In this document: positions 40,901-55,900 of the stretch, one piece after another
Layout of the letters: every line of letters begins with the position of its first letter
How positions within the stretch are numbered: position 1 is the stretch's first letter
Notes under the pieces: model-generated
Seen by the model: the letters and a program-made list of their open reading frames with translations, nothing else
The model's database searches: none
What the model was told of the DNA's origin: nothing
Assembly (NCBI RefSeq): GCF_965638725.1
Contig: NC_134949.1
Coordinates: 48,946,151-49,010,150 of the forward strand
Origin: Aptenodytes patagonicus
Taxonomy: Eukaryota > Chordata > Aves > Sphenisciformes > Spheniscidae
Direction of reading: 5' to 3'
Length of the DNA: 64,000 nucleotides
Program-made: the position numbers and the translations under genes

Positions 40901-43900
40901 ATCAAGGGTATTTCAGAAGTAGTATTTTCTCTTCAAAGAAGATCTCTTAGTTTCTTCCATAATGGAAGAAAATGGAGGAAAAGGAAGGAAAATGCTCTGA
41001 AAGTGAGTCTATCGGATGCCAAGTCAAAGAATCTCCTCCCCTAACTTCAATCTGTAACAGGTTTGGAGAAGGAGCTTTGAATCTTATCCCTGTCATTGGA
41101 GATATCTAATCTAGTAGTAAATGAGGCAGTATATTATAGCCTTTAATATTTTCAAAAAGCTGTAGCTTTAATGCCTCAAACAGAGATAATGTTAGCTGGG
41201 AAGTCTTAACTCACTCAAAGAACAAACAGAAGGTCCTAAAAGATAAAACACCCCTATTCCAAAAGCTGTCCAGTGACTTGTTCATTCCGAACCAAAGACA
41301 GAGAGGACAAAACTAACAGTCTGTTAATTGAAGAACCCAAATCACCATATTCATCCCTATGCTCCCAACAGATGAAAATCCTTTTTTTTAATCATAAGAA
41401 GAATTTTATAGAAATTAGATTCAATGAAGCATATAAAAGAACTAAGACTCTGAAAGAAAACCAACTACAAAGTCCTGACGATCTGAAATTTTGAAACAGA
41501 GATCTCTGACTGTATTTGGATAACAGTTTTCTTTTTTTTCCCCTCAGAAAAACTGTTAGGACCCATACTTGAAAGCAAAAGAAAATGAGACTGAAGAGTC
41601 CATAATACCAGGTTCTAATAAAATACAAGATATCAGATGCAGAAAGCACAATGCAATCCTCATTATAAAGTATGCAATACAAAGGGAGTCCAGCAGGAAA
41701 TGTTTTTGTATGAGTTTTCTGAATCTCTACAGGACTAAAGAAAATGTATGTAGTCCATATCCAAGAGCAGCAGCATTTATGACGTTAACCAAAGAACTAC
41801 TTCAACACAGCAGCAAATCTTGTACTCAAAATTATTAAACATTTAGATAGTTGAACTTTTGTAATTCAGAAAAGAGAACGATACCTTTGATATTCTTTAT
41901 ACAGCAAGCCTTGTTGATGACGAATTACTGCAAATTTTCGCTTGTAGTCCTCTACTGCATCTTCTAATTGTTTAAGTAACTGTTCTTTGTTTTCCAGTTC
42001 CTAATGATTATTTTCCAAATAAAAATATTGAAGTGATTAATATAGGTTTTAAACATGAAAGGATTAATCAAAATGCCAGTTCTCCCTTGTGTTTTTCATG
42101 ATAGATGCTTCTGTCATGAACTGTGTGAACTGCAGATATGAAATGTGTATTTTCTTTAGAAGCGACAGATGAAAAAAAGTCCATTAAACTTTGGCATTCA
42201 TATTAATAGGTGTGAAATAGTGCATAATTGCGCTGTGGATTACAGCCCTCGAAGTTCAAAACACCATGACATGTTGCTAGTCCACAAAGAATACTAATCA
42301 AATGTCTAACTGGAAAGGGATGTTTTCTTCTCATGTTCCCAAATACTCTTCTACTTTATAATCATATACAGTTGAAAAATATTCTCTAATCAACAAAAGC
42401 AAAGTGATCAAAGACAGAACAAAATAATTCAATAATAATAAAAAGGTAAGTTCTTTTTACTCCAATTCTCAAAGAGTCAATTCTTCTTTACTATATGCTT
42501 GTCTGCTATGCTTCCCATGGGAATCACTGGCTTCGGTTTCAATGTATTTATGCCTCTTTTTACAAATTTTGACATATTTTTGACAAATAATGGAATGAAA
42601 ATTCATATGGTAAATAAATAGAGACCTTTGCTGCATAGAGAAAAACTGTTCAGAGTAGGATTTGCACATGCAGACTCAGGTGTGGAATCCAGACAGCAGT
42701 AAGAGAGAATTTCTCATAGAAAGAGTACAGCTGCAGAAGTAGAAGGAAGAGTGGGCAAATATTTAGATCAAAATTCAGATTTAAAACAAAAAAAATCTGA
42801 ATTGTTGTCAAAAATTTAATTAAACCTTCCAGATTTACAACATAGCAAAATACTTACAGCTTTAAAAAAATAGAATAGCCCAAAGAATTTTCTGGATGTC
42901 AGAACTTCAAAATAATTTTGGAGAGTTCTCCCATGTCCACACATGGCATGGTACTGGGTTTTGGGGGAATTAGCTATATGTTACAAATATTCTTGATATC
43001 AAGCAGTAAATGAGTTACCTGTATAAGACGTATTAAATATTCATTCAGAGAATTAATCATATTAACACTTGAAGGAACCATTCCTTCTGGAAGATTCACT
43101 GTTCGGAAGACAATATTGGCACCTTCTGACTGATGTAATAAGCAAATTTCATTTTTCAGTTGTGCAATCTAAAGAAAAGAAACAAAAACATAAAGAAGTA
43201 GCTCTTGCTATTCAATTAAAAAAAAATCACTGATGGAAAATATGTTGTTTTCCTGTGCTACATCAGTTGTAATTAACAACCCCGTTCACTTCCACTTATA
43301 TTCTAAAGCATTCAAATACTCTTTAAAGTAACCTTTTAAAAATGCTGTGATTCTGTAAATCATTAAATGCATAATATCTTAAGCCAAATTTATCAAATGA
43401 CTCCAGCAATCAGGGCAACTTCACATATCTAAGGATTCACCACAGTTTTACTCCAAATTGTTTAAAACACAGTGCATTTCTATTCCTTTTAAAAAGATAA
43501 AGTTTTGGATAGAACTATTGCAGTGGTTATTTGATGGCTTATTCTAAACAAATCTTTGCCTTTTCATTTAACTTCTTAAAAGCTCTCTGGTTCTCTACTC
43601 TAACAGTACATAAAACACTATTCTAAAATATTAGTTACTGGCAAATCTTTTTGCATCACCAAAGCGGTTCTAAAAGGCAAATTTAAATTTGGCTTCTTGT
43701 AAGATAATACTCCATTCCTCATTCCTGCCCTGGAAGAAGCATTCCACAGAATCAACTGTACAACTTAAAAAAAGATACAGGATTTTAGAGAACGAGTCAT
43801 CATTTTAGAACACTTAATCTCTGTTACCTATTTATAAATAGCAAATGCAAGCCTACTGGCTTTTTGAAGAAAGAAATCTGTGAGCTTTTTTGGGCACAGC

Positions 43901-46900
43901 TCTCCCCAAAAGATAGGCATGCTTGGTGTTTAACATGATAGGATATTCCAAGGATAAAGTAACATTAAGAAGAGTAAGATTTGAACTTAAAAGGGACAAA
44001 CTGGTAGATCCAATAAGTAAATTTAATTAAGATTTGTATAATTACACTGTTCACATAAGCTAAATTCAGCATCTTATAGATTGTGTGGTTTTGTTCTAAA
44101 TTATCAGAGCAGCCACTTTTCAAGTACAAAATAAATTGCATAAAATAAACTATATACCTTTTCATTTGCATTTGCCAGCTGATTAGAGAAATTTGTTGCC
44201 TCCGCCTGACTCTGTTTCAGTTCCTGTCTTAATTCTTCATTTCGTCCTGTAAGCTGGTCAACCTGAGCTTTCAAGTGCACACTAGCATTCAAGATTCCCT
44301 CTGAATTCCTTGACTCCATTGCCTAATGCAGTAAACATTTAATTAACAAAACAGAGAAAAAGTGCAGAAAAGCATTGTTTTTTCATAATAAACTGGAGCC
44401 CTTAAGTTTAGACTACATGAAATTAGCAAAAAGCATGAAATTTTAACATTTTAAAATCTACTTATCAGTTTCCTGATGGTATATTTGCCATAGACTGTGA
44501 TTTAAATGGTTAAATTTTCCTGTAAAAACACTGATTTTTTTGGTAAGATGTTTGAATAAAGAATTTTTCTTAAATATTTCCTGCAGGTCCCATAGAGATA
44601 AGACATGCAAACAAACTTTTACCTAAGCTTTATGACTGCGACAATAAACTTGCCATAGACAGTTTTATACTATCCAGCTGAAGATTTTTTTTTGTTTTTA
44701 AATTTTTATTGGTAATCTCTTGTTGCTGTATATTTTTAATTTGCATTTTTAAAGAGGTATCACACTATGTACTCCTACTTGTAACTAAGGAAGTATATGT
44801 ATAGGGAAGCTACTATTTAATTTACAATAACCCAATAATTGAGGAGGAAAAAAAAAAGCCTGTAAATCCTATACAGCTAAATAATACTTTAGAAAGCAAG
44901 CTTACATTAACTAAACGATCCAGACTAGGGATTATTAAGGCTGTTTCTCCTCCCTTCACGTTAGGATCCTTCTGCATTTCCCTGACAGCTTGCAATATTT
45001 CTTTCATTCCTTGTTCAAGTTGTTTATTCTCTTCTGATAATTCTTTAACTGTAATAAAAATTGTAAATGTGTCTAAAAGCACTGAAAAAATGAGTTAAGG
45101 TTTCCTAGAACATTTCATCATAATACTTGTTGATTTGATATATAAAAAGAATTTTCATATTATATATAGACATAACCAATTAGGAAGTTAAAAGTAGAGC
45201 TGCTAGGAACATCCAGAGAGTATGTTTTGCTGGAGAAATACCAACAAAACAATAATGAAATGCTTTATGGGAACACATTTGACTTTATTGAACCTTCCAG
45301 TCTACAATGTTTCCTGCCACTTTTTTCACTTCTTTAGTAGCCTGTCTGACTGGCTTTCACAAATCCAGAAACATGGCTGTCTTGGCAATGTTTGGGTATA
45401 ACAATGAAGTATATAGGAATTGCCTGAATTCCTGCTGCAGACTGGGAAAAAAAGAACACGTAAATTATTTGCAATAAGGACTCTCAAGACATACAGTTTT
45501 CCTGCCACCATTAGTGTCTCAGTGGAATTCCAGAGTTTCCAGCATAGAGCAAGAAGCCTGGAAACTTTAAAAAAAACAACAAACCTGTCAGGACATTCTC
45601 TGCATCTTAACAATATGGCTAACTGTCCTGAAGACCCAGGAGTGAACTGCAAAATTTGGAGCAGTTTGAGCAGTTTCACCAAGTCTATTTTGAAAAGTCA
45701 AAAAGAATTTTTAGAATTCACATTCTCTGGGAAAAAATTAAAATTCTTGTCTGGAGAAATCAGCATTATTTTTATTTCAGAGTTTGCAAGCAGTGCACTT
45801 CAGCTAACATACATATATACGTAAGCAGCAAGTGGGTTTAATTCCTCAACACTTCCCTGGAGCCAGAAAAGCACTACAATTACACAAGTAAATTGTGTAA
45901 TTGTTATAATTGGGGTCACTCACAGACTTAAAGGCCTTATTAGGTCTAATTCAGGAAGGAAAAACATGAGATCCTAGTTTAATGTATTTAGTATGAATAA
46001 ACTATGTTTCATGTACTATCACTAATTTAAGTTTAAAATTAGCAACACTATATATGTATTTATACACACGCACACAAATATATACACTAATATAAACACA
46101 ATTTTAAAAAAAAAGTCATTAATGAGAATTCAAAGCAATTCCAATTCGATAAGTGCCATTTACATTCATTGTTTTGTAATCACTGTGTTCACACCTGGAC
46201 CAATTCACAACCATAATTTCCACAGTTCAGAAGTGTATCAGAATGATTGTATAATAACCTTCTATGTACACAGCAAATTCAATCATTGTGAAAGATACCA
46301 AAGTAAACTGCATTTAAAACAGAAACTGTAAAGTCAGATATTTGTGTTCACAATCACAGAAACAGAACAACTAAATAAGCAAACTATCTGCAGGTACCTG
46401 ATAACATTCCCTAGTTTTAAAACAGTTTGCAACTTACATTTAGATTGAAATTTGGCTATTACAGTCCTGTTCTTCTCCAAATCTCTCTCTCTCAAACTTA
46501 ATTCATTTGTAAGGTAGTCATTCTAAAGAAAAGAACAAAGACGACTCAAAAATTGTAATTTAGGAATTTTAGTATTAGAATTTTCATTAAGACTGGTTAA
46601 ATGAGTATAAATGCTTGAAAATATTGCTAATCCATATATATGCAACAGTGAAATTACATAGTATGTAAACCAAAATGAGGTGTTACATAGAAGGCAACAA
46701 TCAAAGAAATAGCCTCATCTTCACAGCAACTAAATTATCAGGAAAAAATATTTAAACCATGCATAAACTTTATATAAATATTTATCCTGTTTTTTTTTTT
46801 TTAAAACCTTGTACTACCTGCACTGCCTGGCTTCTGCATCTTTCAAGATTTAATTCTCTATAACTATTTAGCATATTCTTGATCAACAAATCTCTGGATA

Positions 46901-49900
46901 TCTGCTCATTCTAAAAAAACCCCAAGTTAGTTATTACTATAGGATTGTATCTCCATTTATATAGAAAAAAAATTGTATTTCCAAGACTTATCTTCCAAAA
47001 TATAAAAAACCCCACTTCTTTTCTACTGAAAATGCAATAAGTAGGCATTATTTATTCCACAGCTTAGATAACACAGTATTTTAAGAGAAATCACAACAGT
47101 AAAGCATACTCCTGTAGCATGGAAAAACTTGTAGAATTGAAAAAAGCCTGATGTATATAGACTTATACTTTCCATTGATCAATTACATAGCTCAACAGGT
47201 TCAACAGAAATGCCATCAGTTCCAAAACATTTCAGTTAAAGATAGGAAAGACCTATTTGCTTATCTTATACATTGTAATCGTGATGTTTCCTCATCACAT
47301 TCTTAGATGGTTTCTCCCAGACAAAAAACACAGATTCTAATTTTAGCAATCTAATGTTCTAGTCCCAGCCTTTTTTCAAGTTTGGAGTATGCCTTCATGA
47401 AAATTTCCCAGTCCACATATGAATCTCCTGCCTAAAATGCAACGGCAACAGAGATGGATTCACTGGAAGAATTACACAAGGTGTATCCCATGTAACACTG
47501 TCTAGGCAAACGTATTCTGGGGTCATGCAGCAGTTGGAACAACAGTCTGGTACAGACCAAGAATCTGTGAGACTCTGAGGGATTGACTTGATCCATGCCC
47601 CAAATGTATCTCTAGCAACCAAAGCAATGTCCTCCACTATACTGAAAACTCACACACCATTTCAAGGTACCAATTTAGGAAGCAAGCAGTAAGTAATTCT
47701 TTTATATGATTTATCATGTGAATAAAAGAAACCACAGCAAGCATCCTGAAATCAACCCATTCTTTCACTGATTAGAAAAAGTTTTCAAAAACCCTTTTGA
47801 GAACCTAAAAGATTTTATCATTAGAGATCATTTTAATGAATAATGGAATTTTTCATTGGAAATCATCTTTTCTGAAAACAGATACACATTATCTTTGTCA
47901 GTTGGCAGGGAAATGGATAAAAGGATAGAAGAACCAACTCAGGAACTTCTTAGATGTTTCCCAGAAGGAAAGGCCTTTCTGATTTCAAAAGTCTAACTTT
48001 ACACCATCTGTTCTCTCTGGAGGCAGGAGACATCCTCTAGTCAAATAACATCTGCGTCTTTTAACAGAAATCTCATCTTCTGTCTTTCATACCAAAGGAC
48101 TGATTCAGTCCCTACTTCATTCAACTAACGCTTGTAAATTACCATTTGTATTTCTCTGTATTTATTTAAAACAATTTAAAAAAAAAAAAATCTCAAACTA
48201 TGTTGTTTAAAATACAGTTGCAACAATTAATTTGTATGAGATGCAGGGCTTTATGCACTAATAAGAAAAGTGACGAGTACTTTGTTTACACAGACGTGTA
48301 TAAGGTCTAGGAATAAAACCTGTTCTCTCTTTGTACCCATCTATGTGTGTGTGCACAGGTGTTGTGCAAACTTTTTCCACTGACAGAATGAAAATATATT
48401 CCTACATTTTTCAATTCTACATCAACAAATAAACTGCAAATTAATGACTTGGCACTTTTTTATTAGAAGAAAAAATGCCAAATTCTATTAGAACTATCCT
48501 ATAGCTTTAATTAATAAAGATGAAAGTAAACTAAAACATCTTTATTATTTGAATTTATCTTCTAAATAACTGCAATAGATATAAACATACCCATACTATA
48601 AAGGTATCTCACCTGTGATCTAAGAAGGACTAATTCTCTCCTCAATTGCTCTATGAGATTTTCAACAGGATCTACCTGACCTGAGCGTTCTGATTGTCCG
48701 TTTTCAAGTCCACTTGCCAAAGTTTTTACTTGCAACAATTCTGTTAGGCATTTCTTTCCTTCTCTGTCGTCTTGAAAGGTAGTTAAATCAGAAAACTTTA
48801 CTTGCGAACAGTCTTGCTTATCCTTCAATGTCATTATTTGTGTTTTGTGCGTTACTGGCTTTCCAAGAGCAGATGCACAAGGAATCAGAGAGTTTTTGCT
48901 GAGAGTGAGTCCTGGGCAAAAATTTTCCTGACCTGTTTGGTCTGAATTAGAAGTTACGGACACTTGATTCTGAAAAGATGGTTTGTTTCTGTAATTCCGG
49001 TTATTTACCTCTGAGGCCTGACACACTCGCTGATAAGCAGAAAAAGAAACTGTGTAGTCTGATTTCAAGTCTTTTGACATCTCTCTATTGTCTGTATCAT
49101 CTGTTATTCCTGACGACTGTGTAAATTGTAGCTCTGGTGATACGAAAAGCTCTTTTATATCAAGAGTTTCAGAACTACAGTTGTCATTAACTAGTTGCCA
49201 CTCTGTCACATGTTTTGAACCTAAATGAACCGAAGAAGTATTTCTACTTTTTTCCAAGTGATCTAAGTTCTTAAGTACGCCATTAGTTCTTCTAGGTAGA
49301 CTTCTCACAGCCTTACTGTTTTCAGCTATATCTTTCTCTGACTCCAAAAGTCTAACTGGTGCTTCTCTATCTGCAAGTCTGTTTCTCCTTTCCACGTTAC
49401 ATGAGCTGCTAGCCTATATTCACAAAAAATATAGAATATTCATTAGTCTTCTAAAAAAATTACAAATTATTAATTTTTGGATTTTTTAAAAGCCGTTAAT
49501 AAAAAGCACCTAGAGAAATATTTGAACAGATATTTACAAAATAACATTATTTTTATTTTGAAAGAGAAATACAATAAATGTTTATAAACTTGCTTTATGA
49601 ACCTACCTTTGCTTTTACTTCAGCAATATCATGTCTGTTCAAGAAATCCAACTTGCTCTTACTCATTCCCTTCTCTTCAGTAAAGCTATCAGTTACCTTG
49701 CCGTCACCAGCATCCAATCCTAATTGCAAGTAAATGTACAAGTAATAAATTATTACGAATTTTTAATTGGTCTCCAAGCAAGGGAATATATTCCATTTAG
49801 TATATCTGAGCTCTAGTTTTCTACCTGCAAAGTAAGGAGCTGTACACCTTTCCATTTGAGCACATTATGCTTCCCTGGGTGGCACAGAATTGAAATTTTA

Positions 49901-52900
49901 AGATTTTTGAAACACATACATTATATAGATTTACTGGAAATCATGGCAAGACCGTCCTGCATCTAAGAACTGCAAGCCAATGACACAACTCCCAGTGATG
50001 CACTACTAGCCATCACAAGTCAAAAAACTACTGGGCTGTAAGACTACAGAAATACAAACCCACTCACCTCTTCCCACAGATTCAATGAAACGTATTTAGC
50101 CTTGTAATTTAAACAAATGAGTAAATATAACATAGCTATATTAATAAGTATAGACAGCATGTTTTTGAAAGGACAGTTTATAATAAAAAAAATCCTACCT
50201 ATTGTTGGAACTCTTCTTCCTTTCTCCTGAGCCAACTTACGAACCTGTTTTTTCAGTTCAATTCTTTCCTCTTCTAGTCTTTCAATCTGCGTATTATTAT
50301 TCACAGATCAGTATTTCATTTGTTCAAATACATTTTTATTATGTAGCTCTTACACAAAAATAGGATTTATCACTTGCCTCTTGCAAAAGAATCTGGTTTT
50401 CAGCTCTGTATTGATGCTGCTTCAGTGCTTTGCTGTTTCTGAATTCATTTAAATCAATCATTGTCTTTGGCTCAAGACCTAAAATACAGTATATGCTGTA
50501 TAATTATTCAGTAAGGAAGAACATTAATGTTAGTATCATTAGAATGCAGTTAATTTAAATCAGAACATAACCAGTCAAGTAGAATTAAAAAAATATGTTG
50601 ATAGTTGAATATATTTCTGTATATGTACACACATCTTATGCTCCATATAATAACACCTGAAGAAAGCATAATTTTACCTGTTACTCAAAAACCAAAATGC
50701 AATAAAATGCCACCTAAAATTAACTGTATTTATGTTTAGATTCTTCTATGTAAAAATAAGCCTGTCCAAAGTTTTCTCTGTTTTTCAATGTAGCATTACA
50801 ACTTCAGTATGCTATGGTTTCCAAAGACCATAGTATGAAATTCATTAAGCAGTGTACAGTCAAAGAGGAATCAAAACCAAAAAAGCACTACAAAACTTAT
50901 TCTTCTACTTTCTTCAGTCAAAGCAACCTGTAAGCCAAGTTTAGTCATGTACATTCAAGTTGAGTCATGTACATTCATGCAGTTTGTCCTAACTCACTAA
51001 AACTACTTGCAAATACTAGCAGAATATATAAAACTATTTCCAAGTAGTTACTTGGTATAGTAAAAGATTTCCATGATATAATGTTATTTCAATTCTTACA
51101 CAACAAATAATTGAAAACGTAATGGATATAGCATACCTAAGCGCTCTCTGAGGTCTTCATTTTCATCAAGAAAATCATTTATTTTAAATTCGAGTTTATT
51201 GACTTCCCTAATTAATGATTCAATCTCATGATCTCGTATTTTGATTTGATTTTTTAAATCTTCTATTTCAGCAAGAGCCTCTTCCAAACCATATATTCCC
51301 TGTAAAAACCCAAATGGAAAGTAAAAAAACCCCAACCAACAGATGTAAGAAATAAATTATGAATCTGTCTTTCATCATTACACAGATAAGAAAAAATGTT
51401 TTTCAACCTGTATCACTCTTCTGCATTATGCTTAGTGAAAAAAGTTACTGAATAAAAAGCAGATCTTACAAATCTGTCTTTTGACTACAGAGGAGTCTCT
51501 GCATATTTCAAAATTGAGTCCTCTTACTACATGATCCTTTGAAGAATCATATCTTGAGTGTTCAATTACTGTTCAATGGACTTCAGAAGCCCACGTGAAT
51601 ACGTTAAAACTGGCAACTTGTAAAAATTGTTAAGTATGGCTAAAAAATTGCATGCAGTCAGTGACCACTAAATGTTATTATGAAAGAAAAGAAAAGAAAA
51701 AAAAAACCCAGCATCAGAAGTCATTAATTTAATTTCTAATTAGAACACAGTCAACAAAAAATGGAAGGACGAAATGATCTCCTAAAAATATGATTAAATA
51801 CCCTGTCCGCTCTAACAAATTGTTTACCAGTTCATAGTCTCTCATTCGTTTCAGAGCCTCAACAAGCTCTTTGTCCTTTTCTCTAGCTTCTGCTTCTGCT
51901 GATGCTGCTGATTTCTCAGCCTCCTTAATTCTCTCTTCTAGCATTTTTAACTTTTCTTGCATATCCCCAATACGATTCTGCTGAGCAACAGATGAGTGAC
52001 CTGGAAACAAAAACCTCGATCTGTTTACAGTTCAACTACAAATTCTTGCTATCAGCCATTAAGCAAGACAGAAACGCTTCAGATGATGTTATAAAAGAGA
52101 TCTTCATTTTCTGCTCTTTTTAATTAAGTAATTACAAAAGACTACATGTAAGAGCTTTTTTTTTTCCTCCTAATCGTTCATTCAAACAATATTTATAAGA
52201 AGTAAGTGCTCGTAAGGGACATCAGAATTTATTTTGAATTGCATGTTACTACTCATTTGCAATTCTTGATAGAGCTGAGACCTTATACGTTATGCTCTAA
52301 CCTTTACAGACCAGATATAGTTTTATTAGGCACTGTATTACCCATAAAACCCACTGAAGTACTGTGAATAAATTGGAACTCTTCATGAATGTTTAATAAA
52401 AAAAATTAGAGACTAATAGTACTCAAATACTGAAAATCTTTTTTCTGTATTTCTAAAGAATAAAGAATGCACAGTAAATTTGTGGTTTCTTATTTTCCTT
52501 TCCATAGATATTAAAATATCTATGGTCATGTTATCTTTACCTTTTTGGAGACCATTTTTTAATTCCTCAATAACAAATGCATTTTGTTCCATTTCTTTGG
52601 TATACTGTTCGACTTGCTCAGTAAGCAATCTTATCTGAGCATCTCGCTCTTGCACACCCTACACACACAAAAAAAGAAACTCCATTAAAGAATTCTTCTT
52701 TACTGACAGGCAAGCTACCAATACAGAACACTACACAGTAAATGAAGAAATTCAAAGTAGCTAATACAAAACAATTTATAGAACATCAAATATACTGTAC
52801 TTACAACATAGAGTTCAGATATTATCTAGCAGTTGGGTATATAAAGGCAAAGCAGGAAAAATAAAAGAAAGAGTAAAAATAAAGCATTCGAACACACACA

Positions 52901-55900
52901 CAAAAAGCAGTATTTTAGTTTATCAATTTTAAATGGAACAGTTCTCTAAGAGTTAGCCAATGTATGATGAAAAGTTTCAGATGATATAGGTTTCTTACAG
53001 CTTCCTCATAAACAATTACCAGTGGGAACCGAGAGATACAAGTTCAAGATTGGGAGGACTAACAATCCATCATACATGACACCTGTACTGCAGACTGCCT
53101 TTCAGCAAGTCATCCAACTTTTACAAATTCATATCACACCTTGTTTTGCATGCATATACATCCATAAGTACACACAGACTGTGAAAGTGACTTCCATTTA
53201 TATTATACTATTTCTGTGCTTATATACATGAACTTCAGAAATATCACAGAGAGCTTAATGTTATTTTTTCTGTGATGAACAAAAAAAGAGGAAATAGATA
53301 AAAAATAGGAAAAAGATAAAAAAGAGACTTGGAAAAAAGTTACAGAAAGTAATTATAATGTAAAAATCTCAAGAGTTGCCGACCTTACTTTATACCAATG
53401 TTATGAAAAACAAAAGCTCAGGCTTTCTTAGAGGACAAATATAACCACATTTCAAATCTAAAGGTAAAGAGCTTAGCAAAGTTGCAAGGAGCTAAACGTA
53501 ACCCTTTAGAATATAAACATACACTGAACCATAACAAGCTCAGTCCATTTTGAGTTAAAACACAGTGCAGTAACTTGATTTATTTTTTAAGTGTCTGCTT
53601 TAAAAATATGCTTATTTCCACAAAACTGTTCAAAATGTCATGCTAATGATGGTCATCCAAAACAGCAACCTCTACAGCCATCTAGTCAGCTAAAACCAGA
53701 CTCTACAACTGCTTATGAAAGTTACTTTCAGCTGCCTTTCTCTTCTGATCATCAGAGGCCGATTTGTACTTAAGGTTTTTTTCTCCTGAGAAGCTATCTG
53801 TTCCTAGTTTTGGAACACTGTGTAAATATATCTCATCATACTGCTCAGTCTACAGGGTCCCAACATGCAACACAAATGTCATGACACGTTTATTTAAAAA
53901 ACGTGAAGCAAGGCAGGAAATCATCCTCGTATTATACAGTATGCTTTCCATAATGTATATTTCAGGGTTCCTAATGAGCCGTGTTATTTATTTATTCTTT
54001 TTATGTTTTTCAAGAAAGTTGGGAAATTCAAAATCATAAAGAACTACGTAATTTTGCATGAATATGACAGATACTTAAATTCAGCTAGCTCTCTCATGGG
54101 CTGAACCACAGACTTAATAGTATGGCATCACGTGAGACAAAGGAACACAGAAAATTAAACACTAGGTAAGACTGTTCCTTGACTAAAAAATTTAGAGGAC
54201 AAAAACTAAGCTATAATTTAAAAACATTAAATTACGGATGCTTAGATGTTAAAGCAATGACTCTACTAATAGTTAGAAAAGATAAATATGAAAGTAACAG
54301 AACCAACTACCAAAAGCTCAGTTCATACATACAGCAAGAGAAGTTTCCTTTGTGCATTGTCTATTAAGCTAACTTTGTAGTGGAATGAATCAACCTGTCT
54401 CATAATTCTCAAACATAAGTAATACATATTCTGGTATTTGCAAACTATGAAAGACTAAATAATTATTTGGTCACTAGCATATTTAGTGAACGGTAATTTC
54501 TATGCGTTTAATTTCTCACATAGACTGTACCTGCTGAAGGGCCAGTATGCTGTTTCTGTCTACATCAAGTTGGGCCATTTTCATTTTCTCTTTCAAGTTA
54601 AACAACATTTGCTGATGCTCTAGGAGTTCATCATCTTTTGAAGCTAAGATTTTCTGAAAAGAAGATAAAATACCATCAGAACACTTGAAATAATTCCTAA
54701 AAGTAATAAAAAAGTATCTAAAAAGTACCTTCCATTCTTCAACTTTTGCATTTACAGCTGCCATGAGTGGATCGTCTTCCTCATTCTTCGCTTTCAGCTG
54801 GTCTGAAAGCTCTTGAACCTAGAAATGCCATTTGCATGAACATCATATCACATATATGTACAAACATACTACATCAAGCACGTACAATTTAACAGATTAG
54901 CATTACAGCAGCAAGGGAAGGTCATGACTCTTAAGAACAGAGTATGACTAACATTTTGTACAAAAAAATTTTGTGATCTGCAGTCAAGTTTTAAAATTTG
55001 CACCAAATTTAAAGATCATACTACGTTTAGGGAGTGTTATTTCAGTAGAGCATGTATTTTTAACTGGATATGTTGAATGTTTTTTAATTTGAGCTAAAAT
55101 ATGAAAATACACCATAAACCTAAAAAAAAATTACATTCAATGAGTCAGTTCTTACTTGAAATTTGTACTGTTCTTTCTCTTTTCTTAACTGATCCATAAC
55201 AGTATCAGATTGTTGCACAATTAGTTTCATTTTGTTATATTGATCAGTCATCTTCTCCATTTCTTGCACTGATTCCTCAAGATTCTTCCTCATTTCTTGG
55301 TTTTGAATGTCTAACTTTTCATTAGCTTCAGTCAAATTCTGCAAAATTAAAGAAAAAGCTGCTTTTAAAAAGTGCACATCTTAATACCTGAAGAAGCACT
55401 AATTGATAGCTACCTTAAATGTAAGACTTGAAAGTCTTACATGAAATTAGCACAGAAGACAGTATTTCACCTCTAGATCACCAATTTCAACAAATCCTAA
55501 CAGCAAATAGAAGACACATCTTCCATTGCCAGTAACTTCATTACCTCTGCCAGATTCACAGATGCAGAGTATATGCATCACAGAATCCAACTGCGTTACG
55601 AATTCCCTTACTCCACAAGACTTGATCTGTAAATTGACATAGCTTTGTGAAAAACACTATTGTTAGTAACAGTCTAGTAAATACTCAATAGCATGCATAG
55701 ATTTTACCTGAATTTCATCCAAATACCGGACAAGCTCATAGTTCTTTTTGGACAACTGTGACCTGTAATCAGAATCCTCTCCTCTTCGTAACAGAATTGT
55801 TTCTTTTTGAGAATCTATTTGCCTCTGATAGTCAACTACATCCTGATGCAATTGTTCATTCTGCACAGAAAGCAATCCAAACTTAAATCTATTTTGAAGA

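Noticed and set aside
45326-45824. 118- and 134-codon frames on opposite strands in intron 21
   Set aside because: No known motif and no supporting splice structure; each shadows the other.
47395-47637. 80-codon sense frame in intron 19
   Set aside because: No homology recognised and no phase-0 splice pair found.
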